64,000 nucleotides of DNA from Fontivita pretiosa (GTDB lineage Bacteria; Planctomycetota; Phycisphaerae; Tepidisphaerales; Tepidisphaeraceae), in NCBI RefSeq assembly GCF_050410795.1, contig NZ_CP191258.1, positions 2,542,001 to 2,606,000 on the forward strand, read 5' to 3'. This document shows positions 44,065-53,746 of the stretch, piece by piece. The notes below the pieces were generated by a model that searched no databases, was not told the origin of the DNA, and saw only the letters and a list, made by a program, of their open reading frames with translations. The first letter of the stretch is position 1, and each line of letters starts with the position of its first letter. Made by a program: the position numbers and the translations under genes.

Positions 44065-45243
44065 TCACCAGTCCCCCACGCTTCCGTCCCTGTAGAAGGT
44101 TCTCAGCAGCTCTTCCTGCTTGAACGGATGCTTGCGGATCTCCGCCTCGTCCAGCTCCACGCCCAGACCGGGACGGGTATTGGGGCGGACGATCCGGCCC
44201 TTCTCTTCCGTCACGAATCCCTGTTTGACCACGTCCCGTCGCCAGGGAACGTCGCTGTGGACCTGCTCGCAGACAATGTAGCTGGGCTCGGCAAAGCCAA
44301 GTTCCAGCGAAGCGGCGGTGCTGACCGGGCCTTGCGGGTTGTGCGGCGCGACGGCCACCCGGTACGCCGAAGCCATCGCGCAAATCCGCCGCGCTTCCGA
44401 CAGTCCGCCACAATGGGTGATGTCGGGTTGAATGACGCTGGCGGCGCGCTTCTCCAGCAGCTCGCGGAACGGATGCACGCTGACCAGCCGCTCGCCGGTG
44501 GCGATCGGCGTCTTCACCGACCGCTGCACCATCGCGATGTCGTCCATCGTCTCCGGCCAGCAGGGCTCCTCGAACCAGTAGAGGTTGTATGGCTCCAGCG
44601 CCTTGGCGAAGAGGATGCCCATTCGAGGCGACGGCCGCGCGTGGCAATCGACCATGATGTCGATCGATTCGCCAACGGCCTCGCGCATCGCCGCCACGCA
44701 CGCCTCGGCGTAGCGGATCGGCTGCATCCCCTCCAGCGGCATGGTCTCGGGCACGGCCATGGCCTTAAAGGCGGTGAAGCCCTCCTCGACGGCCTTGCGC
44801 GCCAGGTCGGCAAAGCGTTTGGCGTCGGCCGGGTCGGTGCAGTACATGTCTTCCATCTTTCCGCCGCCCAGATGCGCGTACAGGCGCACGTAGTCGCGCA
44901 CCGGCCCGCCCCAGAGCTTGTGGCACGGCACGCCATGGATTTTGCCCAATATGTCCCACAGGGCGATGTCGATGCCGCTGATGGCGGTGCCGCGCACGAT
45001 CCCGTTGCCATGCCAGAAGTGCTGGCGATACATCATCTGCCACAGATGCTCGATGCGAGTGGGGTCTTCGCCGATCAGCAGTTGCGAAAGGTCTTCGATG
45101 GCGCCGACCACGCCGCGGGTGTGCCACTCGAGCGTCGCCTCGCCCCAGCCCCACAGCCCGGGCTGATCGGTCAGGACCTTCACGAAGATCCAGTTTCGCA
45201 TGCGTGCGTTGCAGACGAGGGTTTCGATTTTGGTGATTTTCAT
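44065..45243 (-). CDS. Enolase-superfamily sugar-acid dehydratase (galactonate dehydratase-like)
   Basis: A 392-residue protein of the mandelate racemase/muconate lactonising superfamily. It has GWGEATLEWHTRGVVGAIED, VDCHARPSP (metal Asp and catalytic His), FEEPCWPE, GERLVSV, QPDITHCGG and APHNPQGPV. This pattern is that of D-galactonate dehydratase and near relatives, which make 2-keto-3-deoxy acids from aldonates. The exact substrate is not certain. ATG 45243. It is followed on the same strand by the HepT/MNT pair just 9 nt upstream, so the three may share a transcript. Confidence 0.85.
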   Translation of the reverse strand: MKITKIETLVCNARMRNWIFVKVLTDQPGLWGWGEATLEWHTRGVVGAIEDLSQLLIGEDPTRIEHLWQMMYRQHFWHGNGIVRGTAISGIDIALWDILGKIHGVPCHKLWGGPVRDYVRLYAHLGGGKMEDMYCTDPADAKRFADLARKAVEEGFTAFKAMAVPETMPLEGMQPIRYAEACVAAMREAVGESIDIMVDCHARPSPRMGILFAKALEPYNLYWFEEPCWPETMDDIAMVQRSVKTPIATGERLVSVHPFRELLEKRAASVIQPDITHCGGLSEARRICAMASAYRVAVAPHNPQGPVSTAASLELGFAEPSYIVCEQVHSDVPWRRDVVKQGFVTEEKGRIVRPNTRPGLGVELDEAEIRKHPFKQEELLRTFYRDGSVGDW

Positions 45244-45252
45244 GATCGGCGC

Positions 45253-45606
45253 TCAATCCGCCAGAGGATCCGGTATCTGGGTCAGAATGCTCTGAAGCTG
45301 CGGAAGCAGCAGCGGCACGATCTCGGTAACCGCGTGCCAGATCTGCGGGAGTTCGACTTCGTGATATCCGTGAATCAGGCGGTCGCGCATTCCCGCCATC
45401 TGCTGCCAGGGGATCTGTGGGTACGACTGGCGGAGTCGCGAGGAAAGGCGCTTTGTGGCTTCCCCGATAATCTCCATACGGCGAATCACGGCATCGATCA
45501 ACTGCTCGTCTTGCTGGAACTGCTCAAACGACTTGCCCCGCACGTATCGCAGCACCGCTTGCATCGATTCGATGATATCGTAGACGGAGGCCTTATCCTT
45601 CAGCAT
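45253..45606 (-). CDS. hepT: HepT-like HEPN toxin (DUF86)
   Basis: A 117-residue helical protein with the HEPN active motif R-x4-H-x-Y in RDRLIHGY. It is the partner of a small nucleotidyltransferase (next gene, 14-nt overlap). In MNT/HepT systems HepT is the RNase-like toxin and MNT disarms it by adding nucleotides to a Tyr in this motif. Both ends of the motif are intact. It lies just upstream of the galactonate-dehydratase gene on the same strand. Confidence 0.85.
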   Translation of the reverse strand: MLKDKASVYDIIESMQAVLRYVRGKSFEQFQQDEQLIDAVIRRMEIIGEATKRLSSRLRQSYPQIPWQQMAGMRDRLIHGYHEVELPQIWHAVTEIVPLLLPQLQSILTQIPDPLAD

Positions 45607-45931
45607 AGATGATTCTCGCGGTCCGAAGGATGTGATCGCGCCGATAAGGGTTGCGACTCTGCTCGATGGCGCGCCAGCCCACGACATCGACTTTGCGGCC
45701 AATCAGCGACTCCAGAGCCTGCTGAAGCTGTGCATACTTTTCAAGCCATGGTCCCGGGTCATCGTTGCGAAAACGGACGAGAAAATCGACATCGCTATCG
45801 GGGCCAAAATCGTTGCGCAAGGCAGAACCGAAAACGGCCAACTCGCTCACGCCCAGGCGACGACAAACTTCGGCGATCGCCTCAAACGGCAGTTCAACCC
45901 TCAATTCATCAGTCGTCCCAATGACTTCCAT
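45593..45931 (-). CDS. mntA: MNT-type nucleotidyltransferase antitoxin
   Basis: A 112-residue minimal nucleotidyltransferase. The active-site motif GS-x-DxD is clear: VFGSALRNDFGPDSDVDFLVRF. It is encoded first and overlaps the HepT gene by 14 nt, as in known MntA-HepT antitoxin-toxin pairs. Start ATG 45931 was chosen; a longer frame upstream has no support. Confidence 0.87.
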   Translation of the reverse strand: MEVIGTTDELRVELPFEAIAEVCRRLGVSELAVFGSALRNDFGPDSDVDFLVRFRNDDPGPWLEKYAQLQQALESLIGRKVDVVGWRAIEQSRNPYRRDHILRTARIIYAEG

Positions 45932-46005
45932 CGCTTCAATTATACGCGATCCCCAGACACAAGGAACTCGATACATCGAGGCCGCACCGGCAGGAGAGGC
46001 GTCGA

Positions 46006-49000
46006 TCAGCCCAGAAGCTGCTCGGCGTCGGCGCTGACCGCGCTCAACAACGACGTCGCAATAATCGGCCTGGCCGCGAACGTCGTCGGCGTCGGCGTCG
46101 CGATGCCGGACATCGCCAGCGGCGCCGGCCAGCTCAGTTGCCAGTTGCTGGCCAGCAGCAGCAGATCCCGGGCGTTGACGCGGGTATCGTAGCTGAAGTC
46201 GCCCTGGCTGAACGTGCGGCTGTTCTGTTGCCAGTTCATCGCCAGGATGTCCAGGTCCAAGCGGTTGACGATGCGATCGCGGTTGGCGTCGCCGTTGAGG
46301 AAGAAAAAGTCGAAGATCTCATCCTGGTCAAGGATGTCACCAACCGCATCGGTGACGTTCGCAGCGGCGAGCGTGGCGCGGTAGTTGCCGTTGGGCAGCA
46401 CCCCGGCGAAGGCGAACGTCGCGGTGTTGGTATTGGGATCGTAACTCACCGCCACCGGGCTGAGCTGCGTCTGGGTTGTGAGGTTCTGCACGACCAGGTC
46501 GGCGAGTTCCAGGCTGGCGGACACATCGGCGCTGAACTGGAAGTCCAGGGCTATGGGGAGCATCTCGAAGCGGAACTGGCGTTGCATGACTCGCGGGAGC
46601 CTGCGATTGCCGAACTCCCGGCCGGCGGCGAAGTCGTTGGCGTCGGTGAGGTAGATGCTGAACTCCTGCACCGGCGGATTGCCGCCGTTGGATGGCGCGG
46701 TCTGCCGCCAGCCGGGCACTACCTCTTCGCGGATCGTGTAGAAGCCCTCTGCGTAGCCGGCGAACTGCCACTGACCGGCGAGGTTGGTGACGCTGGTGGG
46801 CTCGTTGGCGTCGCGCGTGTCGTTGTTGTTGGCGTCGATGTAAAGGGTCCAGCCAGCCAGCGGGCCTTCGCCCGCCTGGCGCACACCATCGCCATTGGCA
46901 TCCTCGAAGACGATGCCGGACATTGTCCCGCCGGCGGCGGGGTCGGCGGCCAGGGAGAATCGCTCGAAGCGCGTGCCCCACTCATCCGCCGCCCCCGCTG
47001 CAATGCGCGAGTACATGTTGTAGGCCCAGAACTCCTGAGTCGCGTTGGGATCCAGTGCCAAGCCGCTGTAATCGCCCCAGCGGTTGGGGGCGGGGGGATT
47101 GGCCATGACGTAATAGTCCAGCCCGCGCTGCATGATGCGCGCCGCGCGTGTGGATCCGATCCCGCCGACGACCGGATCGTCGGGTCGTCGCCCGGTGAAG
47201 TAGGCGCCGGGGAACAGGCTGGGGCTCGACGCGGCGAAGCCAACGCCCATGTTCCCGCCACTGTCCACCATGATGCTGGGATAGAAGGTGTGCGTCCCGA
47301 CGCCCAGGTCTTCGCCGCCGACATTACCCTGAAGCGCAACGCTCAAAGCCGCCAGATTCGTCGTATCGGTCTTGTACCAGCGTACGGTGGCCTGTCCGAG
47401 ATCGTCGCCGGTGGTGGGCAGGATGGTGTTAGAGGTCCACAGGGCATTGTTCCGCCAGACGGCGTTGTAGACGTTGTCGCCAAAGGCGCGGGCATCGACG
47501 CCAACCGCGCCCGCCTGCGGGGCGGTAAAGGTCATCCCGCCCTGTGTGATATCGCCGAGGTTGAGGTCGCTGATGGTGAGCGCCGGGGCGGTCAGCGGAT
47601 TGTCGACGCGTAAAACATACAGGTGGTCGTCCGCGCCGCCGACGTTGGCGCGAAACGTCGCCAGGAAAGTCCCCACACCATCGCGAATCGTGCCGTACAT
47701 CTGGGCGGGCATGAACACGTCGCTGCCGGCCGCGGCGCCCAGGGAAAGGTTGTGCGAGGTGACAGGTGTCGCGGGCACCGGGGGTACGGCGGCGGCGTTG
47801 CCGGCGGTCAGCGGCCGCCGCGTATCGACGATCCACAGTCTCTGCGTGCCGCCGCTGGTCCGCGCGGTGACGTAGACGGCATCCTTGCCCGCTCCCAGGC
47901 CCGGGTAGTCGATGCTGCCAGCCATTTCCGGCGTGGCGTTGATCACGCGGAAGTGCCACTTGCCATTCGGGTCGTGATCGTCTGATTCGGCCAGGTAGAT
48001 GCGCGAGTTGGCGCCGCTTCGCCAAAGCGCCACGACGAAAAACGTGCAGGTGTAGGTGTTGTAGATGATCTTCGGGTCGAACAGAAGCGAAGCCCCGGGG
48101 GCCGGATTGGCGTTGGCGAAAAAGTCGTTCAGCGACGGCGCGTTTCCCTGTTGAGCGCCGGACTTGTCGTACCACACGACCTGCCGGTTCACGACCGACA
48201 TGACGTGCGCCGGACCCACCGCGCCGTGCGGGTCGGCGGGGTTGGCATTGGCGGCGATCGCCGGCTTGCTGGTCCCGTCGAACGCCACCGGCGCCGCCAC
48301 CGCGGGCTGCTGCGGGGCGAGCTTGAACAGCTCGATCCCGTTGGCCGCCGTACGCCCGCTGAAGTAGTACAGTCCGTTGGCCGCCGCGCCCTCTCGGGGC
48401 ATCATTTCGTCAGCATCGGGGGTGAGGTTTTCTTCGAGGTTGACGACGTACTGATCCGTCATCGGGTCGATCGATGTGCGATACAGCTCGCGTCCGGTCG
48501 TGTCGCGGAACGCGCTGAAGTAGAGCTGGTCGCGCGACTCGAAGGAGAACAGTTGCGGATCGGAGCTGTTCGGGATGCCTGCGGTTGCGCCGGGAAAGAT
48601 GTCGGCCACGAGCGTGGTTCCGGCGGCGGAGCCGTCGCTCTTGAAAAGTTCCTGCCCGACCAGGTCGTTGCCGGCAGTGAAGAACAGCGTCCCGCGAACG
48701 TTGCGGAGCTGCCCGGGAGACGAACTGTTGGGAAACCCCGACGTGTCTCCGGGCGCCAGGTCGGTCACCAGCGCGGTCACGCCTCCGGGCGCACCGTCGC
48801 TGCGCCACAGCTCGCGGCCGTCGGCCATCGTGAAGGCCGAGAAGAACAGTGTGCCGTTGACGTCGGTGATCCACTGCGGCCAGGACTCGTTTGGGAAGAT
48901 GCTGTTGTTTTCATCGACGGTGAAGCCCGGATGGATGTCGGCAACCAGCTCTGTCCCGGCGGCGGTGCCGTCGCTGCGATACAGCTCGGTGCCGACGGTG

Positions 49001-49926
49001 TCGAGACTGTAGGCAGAAAAGTAAACGTAACCGCCAGAGCGGACCAGGTACGAAGGATTGGACGAGCAGGCCGGTCCCGGGGGATCGCCTGGCAGATTTC
49101 CGGGGCGAAGGTCCAGCACGATCGAAGTTCCGCCCGCCGTGCCGTCGCTCTTCCACAACTCCCGACCGTTTGCCTCGGTTTCTGCCGAGAACAGCAGCAG
49201 ATTTCCCAGCGATGTCAGGCTGGAGGGAAACGACGAACGCGGAAGCATGCTGTTCGGATCGACTCCGGGGCTGATGTCGGCGACGAGGCTGACTGAAACC
49301 GAGCCGTCGTTGGCGGTGTTGGTTCGAAACAGTTCCGTGCCGCTGTCACCGTTGTCGGCGGTGAAGTAGAGCGTTCCGCCCACGCGCGTCATGTTGGAGA
49401 TGGTAGAGCTATACGGCAGCATCGTGTTCGGATCGATGCCGGGGCGCAGATCAGCCACCATGCTCGTTCCCTGCTCCGTGCCGTCGCTGATCCAAAGCTC
49501 GTAGCCGTGTTCCCCGTCGTCGGCCTGAAAGAACAGCACCGTGCGCGTCTTGTTCCCGTCGTAAACCAGCGGTACCTCGACGAAGCTGAACGGCCCGGAG
49601 GCGCCGGCGGGGTTGATGTCCTTGACCATCACCGTGCCGCCGGCAGTGCCGTCGGTCTTCCACAACTCCATGCCCGCGTTGCCGTCGTCGGCAGCGAAGA
49701 ACAACACGTCGTTGTAGCTGACCAGCGAATTCACCGACGAGTGACCCGGCCCGGGGACGAGGTCGGCGACCAGCGAGACGGCCAGCAACTGGCGCGCTTC
49801 CAGAGATTCGATAGAGATCGGACGTGGCGGCGGGCGTGTAATCGGAGTTCGCTTCGGACCTCCAATGCCACCCCTGCAACCGCGCTGATGATACCTGCGG
49901 GAGTGTACGCTGGAAGACGGAGACAT
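46006..49926 (-). CDS. Giant surface protein with ELWxxDGT repeats, SdrD_B-like and dockerin-like domains
   Basis: A 1306-residue protein. The N-terminus has LEARQLL (42-48), a LEPRxLL-type signal found in planctomycete surface proteins; no classic signal peptide precedes it. Residues 50-550 hold ELWKTDGTAGGT-type repeats. A beta-rich middle part follows, then an SdrD_B-like domain (GIVFEDANGDGVRQAGEG) and a C-terminal dockerin-like pair (NGDANRDRIVNRLDLDILAMNWQ, DFSYDTRVNARDLLLLASNWQ) with Ca-binding Asp. It probably anchors to or builds the cell surface. It lies 12 nt after the M23 gene; the final domain DNA (46138-46212) is almost identical to that gene's 50071-50145. Confidence 0.85.
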   Translation of the reverse strand: MSPSSSVHSRRYHQRGCRGGIGGPKRTPITRPPPRPISIESLEARQLLAVSLVADLVPGPGHSSVNSLVSYNDVLFFAADDGNAGMELWKTDGTAGGTVMVKDINPAGASGPFSFVEVPLVYDGNKTRTVLFFQADDGEHGYELWISDGTEQGTSMVADLRPGIDPNTMLPYSSTISNMTRVGGTLYFTADNGDSGTELFRTNTANDGSVSVSLVADISPGVDPNSMLPRSSFPSSLTSLGNLLLFSAETEANGRELWKSDGTAGGTSIVLDLRPGNLPGDPPGPACSSNPSYLVRSGGYVYFSAYSLDTVGTELYRSDGTAAGTELVADIHPGFTVDENNSIFPNESWPQWITDVNGTLFFSAFTMADGRELWRSDGAPGGVTALVTDLAPGDTSGFPNSSSPGQLRNVRGTLFFTAGNDLVGQELFKSDGSAAGTTLVADIFPGATAGIPNSSDPQLFSFESRDQLYFSAFRDTTGRELYRTSIDPMTDQYVVNLEENLTPDADEMMPREGAAANGLYYFSGRTAANGIELFKLAPQQPAVAAPVAFDGTSKPAIAANANPADPHGAVGPAHVMSVVNRQVVWYDKSGAQQGNAPSLNDFFANANPAPGASLLFDPKIIYNTYTCTFFVVALWRSGANSRIYLAESDDHDPNGKWHFRVINATPEMAGSIDYPGLGAGKDAVYVTARTSGGTQRLWIVDTRRPLTAGNAAAVPPVPATPVTSHNLSLGAAAGSDVFMPAQMYGTIRDGVGTFLATFRANVGGADDHLYVLRVDNPLTAPALTISDLNLGDITQGGMTFTAPQAGAVGVDARAFGDNVYNAVWRNNALWTSNTILPTTGDDLGQATVRWYKTDTTNLAALSVALQGNVGGEDLGVGTHTFYPSIMVDSGGNMGVGFAASSPSLFPGAYFTGRRPDDPVVGGIGSTRAARIMQRGLDYYVMANPPAPNRWGDYSGLALDPNATQEFWAYNMYSRIAAGAADEWGTRFERFSLAADPAAGGTMSGIVFEDANGDGVRQAGEGPLAGWTLYIDANNNDTRDANEPTSVTNLAGQWQFAGYAEGFYTIREEVVPGWRQTAPSNGGNPPVQEFSIYLTDANDFAAGREFGNRRLPRVMQRQFRFEMLPIALDFQFSADVSASLELADLVVQNLTTQTQLSPVAVSYDPNTNTATFAFAGVLPNGNYRATLAAANVTDAVGDILDQDEIFDFFFLNGDANRDRIVNRLDLDILAMNWQQNSRTFSQGDFSYDTRVNARDLLLLASNWQLSWPAPLAMSGIATPTPTTFAARPIIATSLLSAVSADAEQLLG

Positions 49927-49938
49927 GGCGGCTCCAAT

Positions 49939-52900
49939 CTACCGATAACTCGATAATTCCCCCTTGTGTTGAACGCTGTCCAGGATCTCGTCGGATACGG
50001 AAGCCCAATTGCTGTCGATCGCCTGATTGCTCATCAGAGCCTGTGCCTGCACCGGCGCGGGCCAGGTCTGTTGCCAGTTGCTGGCCATCAGCAGCAGATC
50101 CCGGGCGTCGACGCGGGTGTCGTAGTTGAAGTCGGCCTGGCTGAAGCGGCGAGGGGACTGCTGCCAGTTGGCGGCCAGCACGTCATGATCGGCCTGGTTG
50201 ACGGCGCGATCGAGCGTGGCGTCGCCATAGAACGTGTAGCGCACGACGACGGTGGTGTTGTCGATGTTCTGCCCGGCAAAGCTGGCGGGGAAGACGCTGA
50301 ACAGGTCGGTGGAGGCGGCGTAGCCCAGGGCCTTGGTGGTGTCGGCGGCGGCGGAGGAGGAGCGGATGCCATTGCCATTCCACGCCCCGCCGTTGTAGCC
50401 GCTGCTCAGCAGCACCCCCATGCCCGCCAGTACCGAGGGCCCATCGTAGTCGAAGATGAGGTTGTTGTTGGCCAGGTCCAGGAAGCCTGAGGGGTGGATG
50501 CTGAGGGTCCTGGTTCGCAGGACCAGATCGCCATTGGCGCTGAGCAGCGCTCCGCCGCCGGCGCCGATGCTGATCGAGCCGAAGGTCAAATCGCCGCTGA
50601 AGCGAACGCGGGAGATGCCCGAGTGGTCGCTGTTGACGCTGAGCGCGTCGTCGCCGTCGCCGCCGCCGCCGTTGACCAGCACCTCGCTGCCGAGGAAATG
50701 CCCGATGATGTCGATGGTGTCGGCTCCGCCGTTGGAGTTGATCGCCAGTGGCGTGTTGCCGTTGCTGCTGGTGACGGTGACAGTGTTGGACGCGTTCTGG
50801 GCGTTGAGGATCAGCCCTTCGATGGTGTCGTAGGTCAGCCCGCCGAAGCCGGCGCGCAGTGCGTTGTTCGAATCGATTGTCCAGGCTTCGCTGGTGATGG
50901 TGCTCTGGTCGTTGATGTAGACCAGATCCAGTCCCGCGCCGCCGTTGACGACCACAGCGCCGTCGATCGGCGAGACGCTGGTGGCGCCGACGTTGACGAT
51001 GTCCCATCCGCCGTTGGCGTTGATGGTCACATTCGCGCTGGTCGCCAGAAAGCCGTTGTTGAGGTTGATCGTGCTGTCGGAGTTGTTGGCGTTGAGCAGC
51101 ATCGCTTCGTTGCCGAAGAAGCTGAGCGAGTGCGTCCAGCCGCTGCGCGTCACGTCGCCGTATCCGATGGTGTACGTCCGCTGGCCCACGTCGGACGTGT
51201 CGTTGACATTGACCGTATCGGTGCCGACCTGGCCGTTAAAGTCGGTGTCGTAGCCGATGTTGTCCAGGTCATCCAGCAAACCGAAGAAGTTGAGGGTGAA
51301 CACGTCATCGCCATCGCCCGCGTTGACGATCAGCTCGTCCAGGCTCGAGAAGCTGATGAGATCTCCACCGACGATGGAGATTCCGGCGGTTCCGGCCAGG
51401 TACGTGCTTGACGCCGCGTCGCCGATGATGGTGAGCGTGTCGGTGTCGTTGCCGGCGGTGAAGGTGATGTTCCCGCCGAGCGGATCGCCGGCGCTGTAGT
51501 CCACCGTCATCGTGTCGTTGCCCGAGCCGGTGTTGAAAGTCACGGCGCTCAGCTCACTGGTCGGCAGCTCGTAGGTTGGGGGGTTGACTGTCGAGGTGTT
51601 GATCCAGATGTGCGAGTCGCTTCCGCTCCTGCGGATGTAGACGGTATCGACGCCGCTGGTGCCGTTGACGTTTGCCAGCCTGGTTACCGTCCCTTCGACA
51701 CGGAAGCGCATGAACGCTTCGCCGGCGTCGGCGTCGTTGGTGTTGAAGCTGACCCATCCGGCCTTGTACCCGTCGAAGGCGCTGTCCAGCCGCAGGCTGA
51801 CAGTGTCGAAGCTTCCGGGCGTGATGGTGCCGGCCAGGCTGTTGGTGACGGTGAATCCGGCCGGCACGCTCAGGCCGCTGGTGCTCAGATCCGACTCTCC
51901 ATCGTTGTAGACGCGGAAGCTGAAGGTGGGCAGGCCGCTGGTCTGGCCCTGGAGAACGGTGCCGACATTGAATGGCGTGGAGCGGTCATCGACGATGTAG
52001 GTCAGGTCGGTCTCGGTCATGCGCGCCTCCGCCGGCCGCGCGGCCGCCTGCACGGTGAAGCTCCTGTTGAGCATCCCCACGCCGTTGATGAACGCGGTGA
52101 CTGACCAGGTGCCGTACAGCGAAGGAATGTTCAGGCTCGCGTAGCGGTAGAAGTACTGGCCCTGGCCCATGGCCCAGTCGCTGGTGGCGTAGGCTGCTCC
52201 GCCCGGCTGGTACCAGCGGACGCGATAGGTGTCGCCCGATTCCGCCCCGCCTCCCACCGTCCAGAGCGTGACCTGATCGCCAGGGTTGAAGTTGTCGATG
52301 GTGATCGGCCCGTCGTACATCTGCGCGTTGGGGCTGTAGGAGATGACGCCGCCATCGAGGATGCTGGGGTTTTCTCCTGCATACGTCAGTGGCGAGGCCA
52401 TGTACGAGCTCATTCCCACGCCCGGCTCCACCTGCATCCCCTGGTAGTACACGCCCCAGTGCAGGTGCGGATTGGTGCTTCGTCCGCTGGAGGCCATTTC
52501 GGCGATTTTCTGCCCGGCGACCACCGTGCTGCCAGCGCTTACCAGCAGCGAGTCGCGGCGCAGGTGGTAGTACTGCGTGGTGAACCCGTTGCCGTGATCG
52601 ATCGTGATGTAGTTGCTCGGCGGATACGGCGATACTGAGTTGCGGTCGAAATTGCCGTCCACCGCGTCCACGACGGTTCCCGCCGCGGCGGCATAGATGT
52701 CGATGCCGGGATACTTGTCGGCCTCGCGCCAGTTGGCGACGGTGTAGTCCCAGCCGTTGTGCCCGTCGTAAGCCCAGGTCCCGCCGTTGTAGTCGCCGAT
52801 GCCCACACCCAGGTTCAGGTCCACGTAGTTGACCAGCGTCCAGTCCTGCCAGGGGACGCCCTCGAGCGGCGCGACAAACTTGGGCGTCATCACCGCCGGC

Positions 52901-53529
52901 TGAAAGTTGGTTGAGCCGCTGTTGTCAGCGCCGTTGGATTCGGTGATGTCATTGAACACGTCCAGCGTCGCCGATGCCGATTTGAACCCCGGCGTGATCA
53001 TCCACACCCCCAGGCGCAGGACCCAGTACTGCGTCCCCGGGCCGCCGGCGCCCCAGTTCAGCGCATAATCGATGTTGGCGCCGGCAACGGTCATTCTCAC
53101 GGTGTATGTTTCGCCGGCGGAGATGCCGACCGTGCTGTACTCGACCTGCATGTACGCATAGGAGCCGACCGCTGGCGTGGCGATTTCGTTGCCGTTGGCG
53201 TCGGTCATGTAGACATCGATCAGGTCGAGATTGGCGGTGAGATTGCTGGACCCGCCGGGCGCCGCAAGCGGCTGGACGGCGTCGTTCTGGGCCGACGGCG
53301 CCAATGTCTCGTGCATCGCGGTCACCTCGTAGCCACCGAAGAAGCGGTCCGATCCCTCGGTGAGTCGTGTCGGCACGGCGCCGGCGAAGGTGGCGCCCTG
53401 GCACAGCAACCGGCGAGGCTCCAGCGCCTCGGTCAGGCATCGCGCCGGACTTTGTTCCACCAATTTGGCGACACCAGAATCGCGAAGGCGACGGCGGCGA
53501 CTCGGCCAGCGCATGGAGCCTAAGGACAT
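49939..53529 (-). CDS. Giant surface protein with M23 peptidase and dockerin-like domain
   Basis: A 1196-residue protein. LEPRRLL lies at residues 36-42 near the N-terminus. An M23 (lysostaphin-type) peptidase domain follows, with HNGWDYTV (His, Asp) and HLHWGVY (His-Leu-His) near residue 356, which would cut peptidoglycan cross-bridges. The middle part is long beta-strand sequence with many GDDxFTxNF and GGAGLDLVYIND-like units. The C-terminal part has the NNNLIFDYDGPSVLAGMGVLL and VVVRYTFYGDATLDRAVNQADHDVLAANWQ blocks, a dockerin-like domain of planctomycetes. GGAGG lies 6 nt before ATG 53529. It is first in a two-gene operon with the ELW-repeat protein. Confidence 0.87.
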   Translation of the reverse strand: MSLGSMRWPSRRRRLRDSGVAKLVEQSPARCLTEALEPRRLLCQGATFAGAVPTRLTEGSDRFFGGYEVTAMHETLAPSAQNDAVQPLAAPGGSSNLTANLDLIDVYMTDANGNEIATPAVGSYAYMQVEYSTVGISAGETYTVRMTVAGANIDYALNWGAGGPGTQYWVLRLGVWMITPGFKSASATLDVFNDITESNGADNSGSTNFQPAVMTPKFVAPLEGVPWQDWTLVNYVDLNLGVGIGDYNGGTWAYDGHNGWDYTVANWREADKYPGIDIYAAAAGTVVDAVDGNFDRNSVSPYPPSNYITIDHGNGFTTQYYHLRRDSLLVSAGSTVVAGQKIAEMASSGRSTNPHLHWGVYYQGMQVEPGVGMSSYMASPLTYAGENPSILDGGVISYSPNAQMYDGPITIDNFNPGDQVTLWTVGGGAESGDTYRVRWYQPGGAAYATSDWAMGQGQYFYRYASLNIPSLYGTWSVTAFINGVGMLNRSFTVQAAARPAEARMTETDLTYIVDDRSTPFNVGTVLQGQTSGLPTFSFRVYNDGESDLSTSGLSVPAGFTVTNSLAGTITPGSFDTVSLRLDSAFDGYKAGWVSFNTNDADAGEAFMRFRVEGTVTRLANVNGTSGVDTVYIRRSGSDSHIWINTSTVNPPTYELPTSELSAVTFNTGSGNDTMTVDYSAGDPLGGNITFTAGNDTDTLTIIGDAASSTYLAGTAGISIVGGDLISFSSLDELIVNAGDGDDVFTLNFFGLLDDLDNIGYDTDFNGQVGTDTVNVNDTSDVGQRTYTIGYGDVTRSGWTHSLSFFGNEAMLLNANNSDSTINLNNGFLATSANVTINANGGWDIVNVGATSVSPIDGAVVVNGGAGLDLVYINDQSTITSEAWTIDSNNALRAGFGGLTYDTIEGLILNAQNASNTVTVTSSNGNTPLAINSNGGADTIDIIGHFLGSEVLVNGGGGDGDDALSVNSDHSGISRVRFSGDLTFGSISIGAGGGALLSANGDLVLRTRTLSIHPSGFLDLANNNLIFDYDGPSVLAGMGVLLSSGYNGGAWNGNGIRSSSAAADTTKALGYAASTDLFSVFPASFAGQNIDNTTVVVRYTFYGDATLDRAVNQADHDVLAANWQQSPRRFSQADFNYDTRVDARDLLLMASNWQQTWPAPVQAQALMSNQAIDSNWASVSDEILDSVQHKGELSSYR

Positions 53530-53746
53530 GGCAACCTCCCGAGGGACCGGCGTTCTGTAAGAACCCGGCGCGCAAGGTTTCAACAGAGCAAAACAAGATA
53601 CGACGGCAACCAGACTGGCTTACCGGCAGACTCGAACCGCGCGGCAACGCGGCTTTGACTGACCCACGGTGTACCTCGGATGATAGGCCCTGAGAATTGC
53701 CCGAAACAGGTCTGGCGACGGCCTTGACGGGTTTCGCCCGCGGCGG

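Noticed and set aside
53610..53690. tRNA-like T-loop sequence (GGTTCGAGTC on the minus strand)
   Set aside because: No acceptor or anticodon stem can be formed around it, and the T stem has a mismatch.
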